64,000 nt of DNA from Enoplolaimus lenunculus (GCA_030248215.1 JASANG010000208.1:1-64000); one strand, 5' to 3'; counted from the first letter of the stretch, positions 10,020-21,192 are shown. A program made the numbers and translations. The notes: a model not told the origin generated them from the letters alone.

Positions 10020-10110
10020 GACAGAGATCAGAACCAAAATGTGCTAGGATTTAGTACTAAAATTGCGTTTGGCTTCTAGATTGTTTCGATCCCGACCTAT
10101 TGGACCGGTT
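10020..10110 (+). repeat. Family I repeat, copy I2
   Basis: Contains AACCAAAATGTGCTAGGATT followed by TAGTACTAAAATTGCGTTTGG, the most complete form of the family I core. Confidence 0.5.
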
Positions 10111-10345
10111 TACGGATCGCACACAACCGCCGCCAGCAATTTGTGAAACCCGCAACAGAGCATTAGGCAAACCAACGATTGCAACCACTTCGATGTATAA
10201 TTTTTAATATTAAACCGCTAATACATTAATTTCCTGTGTTTCAAAATTCAAAATTTAAAATCCCACCAGGAGTGCAAAAATGTACCATAAATATTTTTTA
10301 ATTTCACCTCCAAATCTGACGTTCAGTAATTGGAATTTTAAACAA

Positions 10346-10465
10346 GCCTGTAGTCAGATCACATTGATAATGGGGCGAAACATGTTTCAGGAGGTGCATA
10401 CAAGGGTTTTCGATGACATACAATTAATGTTAAAAGTTTTGTAGAAAAGCCAAAATTTTTCCAAT
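10346..10465 (+). repeat. Family G repeat, copy G12, diverged
   Basis: GCCTGTAGTCAGATCAC, then GTTTCAGGAGGTGCATACAA and GGGTTTTCGATGACATACAA, in the family G order. The right terminus is lost. Confidence 0.5.
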
Positions 10466-10814
10466 TTTATTTTATAATGAAACTGTTTTTCCAGCGACGA
10501 TTTGTGCGCACAAACTTAATGATTTTAGTACCTGTTGGTGTTTGACTTACCACATCATTAAAAATTAATATATTAAGGGATTAACTAAGAAGTTGATGCA
10601 AACACTGACTGCAATTTTGCGACATCCCTTTGTCAAAACTACTTTGTTCATTTATAAAACATATTTTGTTCTGCCTGCAAACTTTATTCTTTCATTAATA
10701 TTAAAAATACATTTCTTTCAGTTGAATCAATTGAGAAATAATAATTTAGAACATTTTACTATGGTCGGTATTCTATTCAAAATTGTATTGTAGTATCTGT
10801 CACCAGTTAGAAAA

Positions 10815-10975
10815 CGTGCCCTTCACTGTTAATTGCAATGATTTGATTAATCAATTCAGAGAAAGAATCAGTCATTTTTGGTTATTCCTGAGTTAATAAC
10901 ATGAAACATCAGCTCGCTCTGAGCGGATTAAGCTCCGTGAGAGTTGATTAATTAACTTATCCCCCGGACACCACA
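10815..10975 (-). repeat. Family M repeat, copy M3
   Basis: Reverse-oriented match to the right half of M: TTTTGGTTATTCCTGAGTTA and AATAAC, then an inverted CGCTCTGAGCG segment. Diverged. Confidence 0.45.
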
Positions 10976-10993
10976 CAGGCATGTGTTGGTTTT

Positions 10994-11271
10994 AGAGTTG
11001 CACGCTACCCGCGGGTACTCACGGGTAAACGCGAGCCGGGTAACAAAATTTTGATGAGGGTATATCTGCAAGTGAAGAATTTCAAAGTGCGAGCAAAAAT
11101 TTGTTATTCTTTACCTCCTAAAATTTTTATAAAACACGGCAAACAGCGGTTCTTAGTACATAGATACTATAACTCATTAAATTTTGCGCGGGTATACCAG
11201 CGGGTAAGAAATAAAATTTCCGCAGCTAAAGTGCAGGCCGGCTAAACAAATTTTTACCCATTTACACCTCT
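10994..11271 (+). repeat. Family J element, copy J2
   Basis: Left ACGGGTAAACGCGAGCCGGG and right CCGGCTAAACAAATTTTTAC/CCATTTACACC segments bracket AATTTCAAAGTGCGAGCAAA. Compared with J1 it lacks about 110 bp of interior, as expected of deletion derivatives of one parent. Confidence 0.65.
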
Positions 11272-11617
11272 GATTGGCCTCCTAAATAATTTCTATATGG
11301 GCAAATAAATAAATGATAAATATTGTTATAAATGGCGAAATTTGCAACTGCCGAAGTTTAATTGAACTTTTTTTCCACTGCACCTCAAACAGGGCATCGA
11401 AACGAAATATTTTGACGCACAAATGCCTGAAATACTGGCAAAAACTTTCACGCAACCTAAACTTGCGTCAAAATATTTTGCTCAGAAACAATTTTCACTA
11501 CAATCAATCATACGGAAAGAAACGAAAAAAAATTAAAGTAAGCAAATGTTTTCAAATTGCAATTCAAATTAAGACAAGTTTTTCAATTGAACACATGTCG
11601 GGGAAAAGCTTCAAAAA

Positions 11618-11724
11618 CTGTATTCCTAAGCCTAAGCCTAAGCAAAAAAATGTAATCTAGAATCTAAACGTAGTCTTTTATAGACCCACCAAAAATATAG
11701 ACGCACCTTAAAGTAACATGGGCC
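11618..11724 (-). mobile_element. Subfamily B MITE, partial copy B2
   Basis: The right two-thirds of a B element: CCTAAG hexamers, ATGTAATCTAGAATCTAAAC, then CCTTAAAGTAACATGGGCC. The left terminus is absent. Confidence 0.75.
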
Positions 11725-12406
11725 GAATGAATTTTTCATTCTGTTACGTAAAATGTTCCGACTTTAAAATCGAAAATGTCTAATCTCTCTGCATCCCCGG
11801 CTGCGGCGCCGCTCCAATTGGGTGCAACCGATAGGGAGTGTTGTATGACACCGTGAAATATTAGTATCAGATATAAATAGCCTCTTGTGAATTATTTGAC
11901 TGTAGGATAACTGGAACATATTTCGTATATACATGCAGTTTCTTTCTTGACAGTTTATAAAATAGTTTCATTTGAATATCTGATATTATTTTGAAAAAAA
12001 AGATGTATTTGCTTTTAAATTCTTGATACTGCAACTTTGTCAAATTTTAAATTTTCTGCTAGTGAGATTGCCAATAATTGAGTAATTCAATATTCACTGC
12101 AAAAAATGGTGAGTCAAATTGATTTCTTCTGAAATAGGCTCTACGGGATTACACAAACTGAGTCAAATTCGACTCCTCCAGAGTCAAACATATGACTCAG
12201 CGTCAAAACATTGATTCCTGGATCCGGCTTTAGCTCCGATAGACGTTTGGAAAAACAATCAGTCAGTTTCGGTAATGAAAGAATCCATATTTATTATGGA
12301 AGTTGTACAGTTTAGCGTAATGACATTTAGCTTTATGGACAATTTTAACAGTATAATTGCATAGATTTTTTAAGTCAGCAAGCTTGTAAACTATTTGTTG
12401 ACTATA
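11725..12406. other. Single-copy block
   Basis: No gene. Around 12105-12200 GAGTCAAAT/GACTC words recall family M ends but no alignment is convincing. Confidence 0.4.
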
Positions 12407-12842
12407 CTGTAGCAGCACGAAAAGAGGGGGGCGTAATAAGCGTATGTGACTCCTAATCAATAGGAGTCCGTATCCCGAATAAGAGTCCGTAAGCAGATAT
12501 AGTCTCTAAACTCTAATTTCTAATTATCCATAAATGTCAATTGCTCCTAATTGTAGAGCATCAATGACTCCAGCACCAAATAAAGTTGAGTTCGAGACTT
12601 TAAAGCATACTTAAAGTTTTAAAAGTTCATTCCTAAGTATAACCTTGCAATATCGCTCAAGCTTCTGATACCAGGCAAATACGTTTAATTCGACGGATAG
12701 TCGCAATGCCAGATATATATCAGCAATGAAGGGCGGCTGAGGGCAGGTTAAAAATGAATAACAGTTCGTAACCGAATAACAGGGGTCCACTCTGGAGAGG
12801 CCAAATAATTATCAGTCCCCCCTCTTATTCGGGTCACTACAG
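12407..12842 (-). mobile_element. Family F MITE, copy F2
   Basis: Complete 436-bp copy. The left end CTGTAGCAGCACGAAAAGAG and right end CTTATTCGGGTCACTACAG are inverted repeats, and TA lies on each side (12405-12406, 12843-12844). The interior carries the F blocks AATCAATAGGAGTCCGTATC and CCGTAACCGAATAACAGG. TA duplications fit Tc1/mariner-like mobilisation. No coding capacity. Confidence 0.85.
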
Positions 12843-13074
12843 TACGTTGCAAAATGTTGCTTGAATTTGGAAATTCAACTACATTTGTATGGCCTAAATT
12901 TTGCCTCACTTCCTGGTCCAGGGGTACATTTTGTTCCATACGATTTTAGAAAACTTGCATACTCTTGTCTAAAGAGTCACCATCAACTCTTGTTATAGTT
13001 TCAGTTGCAAACTCTTAAAATCAATATATATTATTATTTTTCCATAACTTACATTCTAGACTACATTTATTTTC

Positions 13075-13147
13075 GTAAAAGCTTAGGCTTAGGCTTAGCA
13101 ATACGCTTAGTCTACTGTTACGGTCCTAAAAGTAACATTTGCCGGTA
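13075..13147 (+). mobile_element. Subfamily B MITE, right-half fragment B3
   Basis: GCTTAGGCTTAGGCTTAGC followed by CTACTGTTACGGTCC and AAAAGTAACATTTGCC. The left half is missing. Confidence 0.65.
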
Positions 13148-14326
13148 TTATTATTATTATACTCTTAGTCACAGCATCAGCTTTTGAATTTATAATCGTA
13201 AGCTGACACATGTGATAAACAGGTTTTGAATTAGGCTTCTAATTGACCAAATTGTAACATTTTTAAAATAGGCCATGCGTTGCGTTTATTACTTTAGATA
13301 TTTGTACAATCATAGTAGAGTATAATTACCTTCAATGATAGCGTAACTGAACCGAGACACCCATTACACCATTGTATATGTGTGTAAAACTGGCAAATTC
13401 GTTGGTTTTAGGTTCAAGGGACGCTGTCATGAGCCAAACCTGGTCATCGTTGACTATTTTGTAACCTATTGAATATTTACCTATCGCTGCTATTAACTCT
13501 TCGCTGAATCGAATTCAAAATTAATTTCACAGGGGGACAGGCTTAACTTTAGCCGCCCCCCCCGTTTCAGCCAAACGATCAGGTAATGGTGAATACGCTG
13601 CGATCGAAAACAATTGAGAAGTAAAGATAAGTTCAATTTTACATATGCATCAGTTGGTTTCGTGATGACACGCAGTAATTATAGGCCGACAACGATAAAT
13701 ATATATACTTTTGGTTCAGGTTTAAAACGCTATTTTGATGACATATAAAATAGTTGTGTTTAAGTATGCAATTATCTACGGTATTAATACAGCCTCGTCA
13801 AATTGTTCTCGAACACACAATGCCTATAGCATTAATTTCACCAATACTTAGTACCACACGGCCACGGGTGTCGCGTTACTTGGTATTTCGGAAGGGTATA
13901 ATATTTAATCTGATAGTTGAAAGTTAAGCCAACGGGCATAGCGAACCAGAAAATTTTTCCTGACACCAAGATCCATCAGGTTATGGTGGATCGTCTAAAC
14001 GTTGGATTTCGTCCTGGAATCCGATTGGTTCGTTTTGTCATGCTGTTAAATAATATGAGGGTATCCCGGATGTGAGACTTGCTGTGTGCATTATTGCAGA
14101 AACGCAAAGCAAAACAGCTAATAATTTCTGCCTTATAAATTATATACGGTTATTGTTGGTCATCGGAAATATTTTATATTTTGTGGTGTTTCAGTTGATA
14201 AACAGAATATCAGTCAGAATATTAAAAATTCATTTATCCATTTCAGATGCAAAAATTTGTACAAATCAAAATATTTGTGTCAAATTTTAGTTTCGTTGAA
14301 ACGTTTTGACAAGCTATCGTTGAAAC
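13148..14326. other. Single-copy block
   Basis: No gene recognised. A short C run at 13553-13563 is flanked by TTTAGCC and GTTTCAGCC. The 72-codon plus frame from 14072 has no recognisable domain. Confidence 0.4.
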
Positions 14327-14470
14327 GGCCCATGCTACTTTAAGGGGCGTCAAGGTTTCTGGTCTGTCTATAAAAGCGTGGGTTTAGATTCTAGATTACA
14401 TTTTTTTGCTTAGGCTTAGGCTTAGGAATATACTACTCTACTGTTACATGCCCTATAAGTAACATTGGCC
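14327..14470 (+). mobile_element. Subfamily B MITE, complete copy B4
   Basis: Termini GGCCCATGCTACTTTAAGGG and CCTATAAGTAACATTGGCC. The core includes TTTAGATTCTAGATTACA and three TTAGGC-type hexamers. Flanked by 8-bp duplications GTTGAAAC (14319-14326) and GTTAAAAC (14471-14478), one mismatch. Only 144 bp long. Confidence 0.9.
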
Positions 14471-14507
14471 GTTAAAACTATGAGTTCGGGCTCTTGTAGA
14501 CATTCTT

Positions 14508-14662
14508 CCACATTTAAGGTTAAGGGTGATGCTATAGTTGTCGTGCGGCGCCATCCGGCGACCATGCTACAATAACCATGCGTTGTACTACGGATCGAAC
14601 GGGACCGGATGTCGCCGAACGTAATCGAAATTACAGCGCCACCCTAAGGCTTGGGTATAGGC
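14508..14662. repeat. Inverted-repeat element (family S)
   Basis: The left TTAAGGGTGATGCTATAGTT and right AATTACAGCGCCACCCTAAG are imperfect complements. The G+C-rich interior contains CGGCGCCATCCGGCGACC and GACCGGATGTCGCCG, which are also mutually complementary. A weak relative of the left end is near 1563. Confidence 0.45.
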
Positions 14663-14984
14663 AAAATATTAAACCTAAATCCAAGCTTGAATGGGTGATC
14701 TATTCAAGAGAGCAAGTTTGGTTCATTTTTGTTAAAGTTATTCGCAAATTTCTCGCAAATTTAGAAATTTCATAATTGCCTTCTTTCTGGCTCTGACACT
14801 GCAGGACAGAAGGTATTATGGAACATGCAGTCTTATTTCGGACCAGTGACTGATTAAGGATTTTCCATCGGCGTTAAATATTTGTACGCCTGTTTGACTA
14901 AAAACACATTGTGAATGTTGAAATGAACGGTTTGCATTGCAAAATTTCCAGCACTGCGATGCCGGTGCGAGATACGTCGTATTC

Positions 14985-15180
14985 ATCCGTCCTGGTTCCG
15001 CCGCTGCAGCGCCGGAGCAGGCTAAGTTGGGGCCCCCAGAAATCCGGGGTGAGGCACATTTGCGACGATCAAAAATGTTTCAATATTTTTGTTTAAAATC
15101 TTGTTAGGGTGGGAACCCATCTTTAGGCTGGACCCCCAAAATAGGAGTATGGAAGCGGCTGCTTCGGTCGTAATTGTGAC
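14985..15180. other. G+C-rich patch, possibly a decayed inverted-repeat element
   Basis: Begins GGTTCCGCCGCTGCAGCG and ends GAAGCGGCTGCTTCGG. In between, GGGGCCCCCAG and GGACCCCCAAAATAGG resemble the C/G-run style of families G and H. No close second copy. A short open frame across it is not convincing. Confidence 0.3.
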
Positions 15181-15750
15181 ACCTTAATAGATAATCGACA
15201 TTGTTGAACTCGGGATTTGTATTGCATAAACTGGTTAATTTGGTCTAATTTTTTAAACGAAATATTTGCAAACCGTTCAAATGCGAACAAGTGTCGTGAT
15301 ACTGCGTTAGCTGGTTACTATTCGCTAAGCTTTTTATGGTACAGAACTGTGATTTTATTTCGCAAAACGGGAACAGTTTGAAATTTCAGGTTGTCTTCTG
15401 TTTTGGCAGACTTTCTTTCATAATGGACAGTTAGCAACAATTGCGGAAAGTTATGACTTTGACACAAATTCAGCATAATGGATATTTTTTGCACCCGGGA
15501 TGTAAACCTTTCATAAGAGTCCCTCATTAAACAGCGGATCTTATAACGGTTCGCCCCATGACGTCAGCGCAGCATCAGGGGCATATCCAATATTTAAGTT
15601 GTTCAGGGGCTAACAAAGCGTTCGCAAGTTTGTTGCAACCGAACGCAGCAAATGAACAAAAAAATTTTAACCGCTGCACGATATTCCTGTTAATATGGTT
15701 TTTCGAGTTTTTGCACAAATTTCGGAGAATATACCCTCTATCCTACCTTG
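15181..15750. other. Single-copy block with a perfect CRE-type palindrome
   Basis: TGACGTCA lies at about 15559-15566 in CCATGACGTCAGCGC. No gene is recognisable downstream before the MITE at 15751. Confidence 0.3.
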
Positions 15751-16472
15751 GGTCAATGTAAAGAACAGGGGTGGAACAGTATTGTAAGCATCTGTCTAAG
15801 CCTAAGCCTAAACGTAAGAATGAGCATACTTCTAAGCCTAAGCCTAAGCCTAAGCGTAAGAATGAGCATATTCCTAAGCCTAAGCCTAAGCGTAAGAATG
15901 AGCATATTCCTAAGCCTAAGCATAAGCCTAAGCGTAAGAATGAGCATATTCCTAAGCCTAAGCGTAAGAATGAGCATATTCCTAAGCCTAAGCCTAAGCC
16001 TAAGCGTAAGAATGAGCATATTCCTAAGCCTAAGCCTAAGCCTAAGCGTAAGAATGAGCATATTCCTAAGCCTAAGCCTAAGCCTAAGCGTAAGAATGAG
16101 CATATTCCTAAGCCTAAGCGTAAGAATGAGCATATTCCTAAGCCTAAGCATAAGCCTAAGCGTAAGAATGAGCATATTCCTAAGCCTAAGCGTAAGAATG
16201 AGCATATTCCTAAGCCTAAGCATAAGCCTAAGCGTAAGAATGAGCATATTCCTAAGCCTAAGCATAAGCCTAAGCGTAAGAATGAGCATATTCCTAAGCC
16301 TAAGCGTAAGAATGAGCATATTCCTAAGCCTAAGCCTAAGCCTAAGCGTAAGAATGAGCATATTCCTATGCCTAAGCCCTACGCCTAACCGAGGCAAAAA
16401 TACTCTAAAGCTTAAGCTTACTCTTTTCTAGTCCAGGAAAAAAATCTTCCGCCCCTGATCTTTACATAGGCC
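15751..16472 (-). mobile_element. Subfamily D MITE with expanded core, copy D1
   Basis: The left end GGTCAATGTAAAGAACAGGG and right end CCCCTGATCTTTACATAGGCC are inverted repeats. Flanking 8-mers CTACCTTG (15743-15750) and AAACCTTG (16473-16480) match at six of eight. Between the subterminal parts, the usual few CCTAAG hexamers have expanded to a minisatellite, making this the largest member (722 bp; sisters are 180-210 bp). The terminal-most right core, CTTAAGCTTACTCTTTTCTAGTC, is shared with D2 and D4. Confidence 0.85.
15790..16378 (-). repeat. CCTAAG/TTAGGC higher-order minisatellite, about 15 units
   Basis: Each unit is one to four CCTAAG (or CATAAG variant) hexamers followed by CGTAAGAATGAGCATATT; units are 24, 30 or 36 bp. 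I count 15 occurrences of the AAGAATGAGCAT spacer. Because every unit is a multiple of 6, two plus frames (227 and 205 codons) and one minus frame (214 codons) stay open. The translations are only Lys-Pro or Leu-Ser type repeats, so these frames are not taken as genes. Confidence 0.9.
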
Positions 16473-17519
16473 AAACCTTGTATGCTTTCCCCTGCGCAGT
16501 ATAGCAGCGCAGCAACTGACTGGATTCGCCATCAAAACTTTGAAGTTTCACTCTAAAATAGCAATAGAGCCGATTCAATCATGCATTCATATCGCAGTTT
16601 AATGGAGTTTCGTGCAATTATTGCAATTCTCTGCAAATCACGGCGCAGATTATAGATAACAACTAGCGAAAACGCGAATGCGAGTCTCTAATGTGCTAAC
16701 ATCGAAATTCTTAGCTCATTTTGTGCCGCTGTTCACTGGTGACCCAGGGGAGAGCAACGCCTGCCTATCCCTCTCCACAAGGAATCATATCAAAATTTTG
16801 TGTTATGGTTTAGCCCTAAAATGCCGTTACGCTTCTTACTCCCTTCACTCGCGTGTTTTTCTCACTATCATATTTGACGTGCGGCCCCGTTTTAGGAATC
16901 TGTGGATTCACCACCGACGCTTTTAGTCTTCAAATCTTGCGCCCGATAAGGGATAGGCGTCTAATAGGCACATAATATTTCGTTTAGGCGACCAGTTATT
17001 GGCAGCAGTAGGCATATTAACTATAACATAGTATTTCGTTCCGAGAGAGAGTATAACTTTATAAAAGTTTCAAAACGAATATCAGCAAAATATATTTTAC
17101 GCTCTACAAAGCTGTATCAAACGGTATAAAAATGTGCTTATTTTCACATCTCCAATAATTGGAGAGGGGGCTCGATATTCTACGTATACCCCCCTCGATT
17201 TATCCGCGATCAGCGGCCCATTTGAGCCTAAAACCGAAACGATTTAATTCTTTGGAGAATTATGTATTGCGGTGTAGTGCGTGTGTGTCTGGTTTGACGG
17301 TGATGATAAATCAGTATACGCCATAAGGAAATTTTACTAATGACATTTTTATACTTTTGCCAGGTTCGACTGGTTATCTATCCTTACTAGGTTATAATAG
17401 TAAAATTTGTCAAATTATGCGACAAATATAACAATTTTTCGAAAAATTCCATCAATGTGTTAGCCTAAGTACCTACGGATTGGCTGGTACAGTGGGAGGT
17501 CCACACAAACCATGATCCT
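16473..17519. other. Single-copy block with a moderately G+C-rich patch
   Basis: 16640-16930 is richer in G+C than its surroundings and has an 82-codon plus frame from 16678 ending at 16926. The protein shows no recognisable motif, and strong splice sites are lacking. Not called a gene. Confidence 0.3.
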
Positions 17520-17600
17520 TGATCAAAAATCAGAATTAGAATTTCATTATTACCATTTAGTACTAAAATTGTATTTGGGGTTTCAATTAATTCAACCGTG
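17520..17600 (+). repeat. Family I repeat, copy I3
   Basis: Core TTTAGTACTAAAATTGTATTTGG with diverged flanks. Confidence 0.4.
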
Positions 17601-17652
17601 AGTTTGTTTGACTTTAATAATTTGTCCCGCGCAATCCTTGTCAAAATATTTG

Positions 17653-17863
17653 AGCCAATGTAAAAATCAGGACGACAAGTTTCTCTACGGGACGCTAATA
17701 GAGTAAGCTTAAGCTTTAGAATAATTTGCTTTGCTTAAACGAACACTTAGGCTTCGGCTTAGGCTTGGATATTAGCTCATTCTTATGGTTAAGTTTATGC
17801 TTAGTATTATGCTTTGGCTTAGGAATATGATTATACTTGTGTTACGGCCCTTATACATTGGCC
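17653..17863 (+). mobile_element. Subfamily D-like MITE, copy D7
   Basis: Left AGCCAATGTAAAAATCAGGA, then AGAGTAAGCTTAAGCTTTAG, TTAGGC variants, and a right end CTTATACATTGGCC. The TTAGGC core is diverged and the flanking duplications are poor. Confidence 0.7.
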
Positions 17864-17904
17864 AAAATTTCTGAGTCCACCACTATATAGTGCGTTATGG
17901 TGTA

Positions 17905-18040
17905 CTGTAGTGACCCGAATATTGGGGGGGGCTGATATTTATTTGACCTTTTCAGAAGGTACCCTCTGGTACTCGGTTACGGACTGTTAGTTATTTTTAA
18001 CCCACACTCCGCCACCCTTCGTTACTTATATGTATCCGGT
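17905..18040 (+). mobile_element. Family F MITE, left third only, copy F3
   Basis: TA then CTGTAGTGACCCGAATATTG at the left, followed by TCGGTTACGGACTGTTAGTT and CTCCGCCACCCTTCG. The match stops at TATGTATCCGG, where a family A fragment begins directly. Confidence 0.75.
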
Positions 18041-18131
18041 TTTGTTCACATGTGCGAATAACCTGCAAGTTCTGCGTGCTATTCGCAACTGCAAGTTCAC
18101 GCAGCAAAAACTTGCACGTGTGAATAGGGCT
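18041..18131 (+). mobile_element. Family A, internally deleted copy A4
   Basis: Starts TTTTGTTCACATGTGCG and ends CACGTGTGAATAGGGCT, keeping only terminal sequence and one inner ACTTGCA arm. It abuts the broken end of F3. Confidence 0.7.
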
Positions 18132-18615
18132 TTACGTTGCTTCAAGGCATAATTTTTACATTTGCCCAAGAGAAAATTTAGTTCTGGGGTGTATCTACAG
18201 ACTGAAATTAATTCACAGAATGCCTGATTATGCTTGTTCTTTTCAAAATTACATTTTCACAAATACTGCAGCTTCGTCAGCGCTTACATCGTTTTCAATA
18301 CAGCAAGTAAACTTATGTTAATTATAAGAGCCTGTCTACTAAGCGTATCCCCAAAATCCTTAGCCTTGGGGTAATCCGTAATATAAGTCGTGCTCTTATC
18401 CTATGCGGGCGCGTATTCCTGTCAGTCTTTTACGTCCACAGGTCTACCTGACTACTCAATGGGTAGAGACAATTTGAATTGTTTAAAACCAACTCAGATA
18501 AAATCCACAAAAATTATGTAGCAAAATTTAAAATTTGACGCAACTTCGATGGTTTTATTTCAAAATAATCTTGCAAGCTGGTATAGTGCCAGAAAAGTCA
18601 AGAAACTCTGGTAAA

Positions 18616-18723
18616 GCGGTCCAATGTCAACAATAAGGGTCTGGCCGTTAAGCCTAAGCTTACGTCCAAGTCATAGATAAACCTAAGTCGTAGCCTTGGA
18701 GTAAGACTAAATATAAACCTAAT
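18616..18723 (-). mobile_element. Subfamily D fragment left of D2
   Basis: GTCCAATGTCAACAATAAGG resembles the D2 left terminus. CCTAAG-like words follow, and it runs directly into D2. It could be an older element or a partial duplication. Confidence 0.5.
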
Positions 18724-18912
18724 GGCCAATGTGAACAACAAGGGCAGAACAGTATTATAAGCATATTCCTAAGCCTAAACCTAAGACTAAGCGTACAAAT
18801 GAGCACATTCCTTAGCCTAAGCCTAAGCCAAGCAAAAAATTTGTTTAACGCTTATGCTTACTCTATTGCAGTCCAACAGAAAAACGTTCCGCCCTCGATC
18901 TTGACATAAGCC
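18724..18912 (-). mobile_element. Subfamily D MITE, complete copy D2
   Basis: Left GGCCAATGTGAACAACAAGG, right CCCTCGATCTTGACATAAGCC. The core has CCTAAG hexamers plus one GCGTACAAATGAGCACATTC spacer, the unexpanded form of the minisatellite spacer. Duplications AACCTAAT (18716-18723) and AGCCTAAT (18913-18920), one mismatch. Confidence 0.85.
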
Positions 18913-21006
18913 AGCCTAATCCTAAACCTACGTCTTCCCCACTGATCTCCCTGTGTCTCAATAGACCGGCTCCTATAAGTCCCATGAGCTGATGAAATGT
19001 TGCAATATTGGTCGTATGATTTTTCTAATTCCATAAAATTTCTTACAATTCGGCCAGTTCTCAACAAGGAACTAAAATTATTATTCTGACTCAGGCAATC
19101 ACCAATGTATTACTATACAGCGACCCTGTAGGTTTGCTAGCAGAAAAGCTCAATCGAAATAACCAAAGCTACGGCGCAAATCTTTCGTGATCCAGCTGTT
19201 GAGAAAGTATAAAATAAAATTATTAATATAATTAATAGCATTTCGCCGTTTTTCTGAATACAAAATAGTTGCTTGATTTAGTATTTTTTCGAGTTTTCTC
19301 AAAATCAAATATCGTTCTTGTTTATTGGGCATCATCCAAACCTACAATGTGATTTCTAGCCAATCACGTGCGTGCAACATGTGACCACGAATGAACAATT
19401 TTGTGACTTACGCGAAATTTATGAATGTTAAAATATGAAAAAATTCTGCTAAAAGTGCGCTTTGAAATTAGGAAAATATACGAACACAAAAAGTATGCTT
19501 TCTTGCTAGAAAATGTTTCATAAATCACTGACTATAATAGCTTATTCAGACATAAGTTCAATCATGAACCAAGAACGACGCAATTTGTACCGCCAGGGTT
19601 TAATCGTTTGAAAGGATACTGCGTAGCGTAAACATATTTCTTTTTTTTGGAATCCGTTTTATTTTTTTATCAAATTTTGATATAAAATCAAGCCAAATTA
19701 AAAAAATCTAAATTAGCTAAAAATTGCTTCCTTTTAACATTTCAAGACGTCAAATATTTGCTCAAATATCAGCATAACAAGCGGACATCAGTGGTCATTG
19801 TGTTAATAATTGCATAACGCACGCACAACATAAATTATGAAATTTGCAACCACATAATTGCAAGCTAAAATTATACAGGAATATTGTTACTTTATGGACA
19901 TAAAGCAACATTCGCAAGCAGATGACACTCATTTTACTGCTATTTATTTTGTCGTCGAAGTAGAAATTGTAATTTTGCGTGATTTCACTCAATTATATTT
20001 TGAAATTTTTCAAATATTCTTTGTGCTTCAAGTTTAAAATTGGCAACTTTCGACTTTTAATGCTAATGCGGTGTATTTGACATTCTTCAACTAATTATTC
20101 ATAACAAATCATTGTGCGTTGAACAATGAATCGTAATTTCGGTACCCGGGGGGTGGCCGTACGGAGCGGATTATAAATATATCACTGTCTCAAATTTACA
20201 AAATGTATGGATACAAACGACAAGCACTCTTAGCAGTCTTTAGGACACGTGTGTAGATGTCATAGGTCAAAAAAATGTTCTTGCTCGCTACGATCGCCTG
20301 GATCATAACATTTACATGCAATTATCTCGTCCAAAAATGATCCCTGGCCTACGCCCTGGCACACAACAACCCTGAACATATTTGACTTAAAAACTCTAAG
20401 CATCGATGATACTGAATGTATACAGTTCTGTTCCGGAAAAAATAAAACTAAACATTCAGCGACAATCTTGCTTGCATTAATAATATTTTGTTAATCAATA
20501 TTATTTTTTTACTTTTCATGTCGTATTTTTATTTTTCCGAGGTTAAATACTTTTCAAATATTTAAAATAATTAATGCTTAACCTTTTCCACTTATTTACT
20601 TATTTCAAGTCATTTATATAAGTAATGTTATTGTTGTTGTTGTTGTTGTATTTTGTTTTCTTGAAAAATACTGCTTAATAGTGGTTTTATCGCATAATTT
20701 ATTGCGTTTTCCTATATAAAAAGGTATTTTTAGTTCTAAATTATTAATGTATTTGTGGTTTTGCAACAATGATATTATTCAACGATTAAGTGTTCCGGTT
20801 TGCAAAGAGTTTGTTTTGGTCAAAATGTTAAATTACAACATTTCCTAAAATAAGCTTTGATATAATTATATCGAACGCAAAAACCTGTATTTTTGGCCAA
20901 TATTGGCAATTATCATAAGATGCATTTTTGTAAATTCATTTCATTTCAAACAAACAGATCATAAGTAAAAAAACAAAGGTTGTATTTTGTTATTGCCATT
21001 GTTTGG
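18913..21006. other. 2-kb single-copy AT-rich block
   Basis: No gene, RNA or repeat family recognised apart from a short TTG/GTT microsatellite at 20628-20649. A G+C-richer patch at 20140-20400 has no open frame of note. Confidence 0.4.
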
Positions 21007-21192
21007 CACGTATGTGCAGTACAAAATCCCTACAAGACGTTTCGGAGTCCTCATTTGCTCGAATGTCAAACTTTTATAGCTGACACTGGCGATGGTAAAA
21101 CGTCTACCATCGGAGTTTGGTAGTTCGAATCCTTGCTTTAAACGGAAAGTTAGGTAAAATAGAAAATATTCATGCGTGAAAAGGGTTAATTA
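21007..21192 (+). mobile_element. tRNA-related SINE-like repeat, copy S3
   Basis: Homologous, in plus orientation, to the reverse complements of 23815-24001 and 32541-32727. Shared words in order are GCAGTACAAAATC, ACAAGACG, TATAGCTGA (box A region), TAGTTCGAATCC (box B), and AAATAGAAAATATTCATG then GAAAAGGGTTAA. Pol III boxes lie in the middle, preceded by about 65 bp. No poly(A) tail is evident. Confidence 0.65.

Noticed and set aside
15790-16378. A true telomere or nematode origin because of TTAGGC
   Set aside because: Hexamers sit inside inverted-repeat elements with spacers and target duplications; interstitial and mobile, so no inference on the chromosome end or phylum is justified.
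15748-16431. 227, 214 and 205 codon open frames as genes
   Set aside because: They are a by-product of a tandem repeat whose unit is a multiple of 6 bp, inside a bounded MITE, and give only low-complexity peptides.
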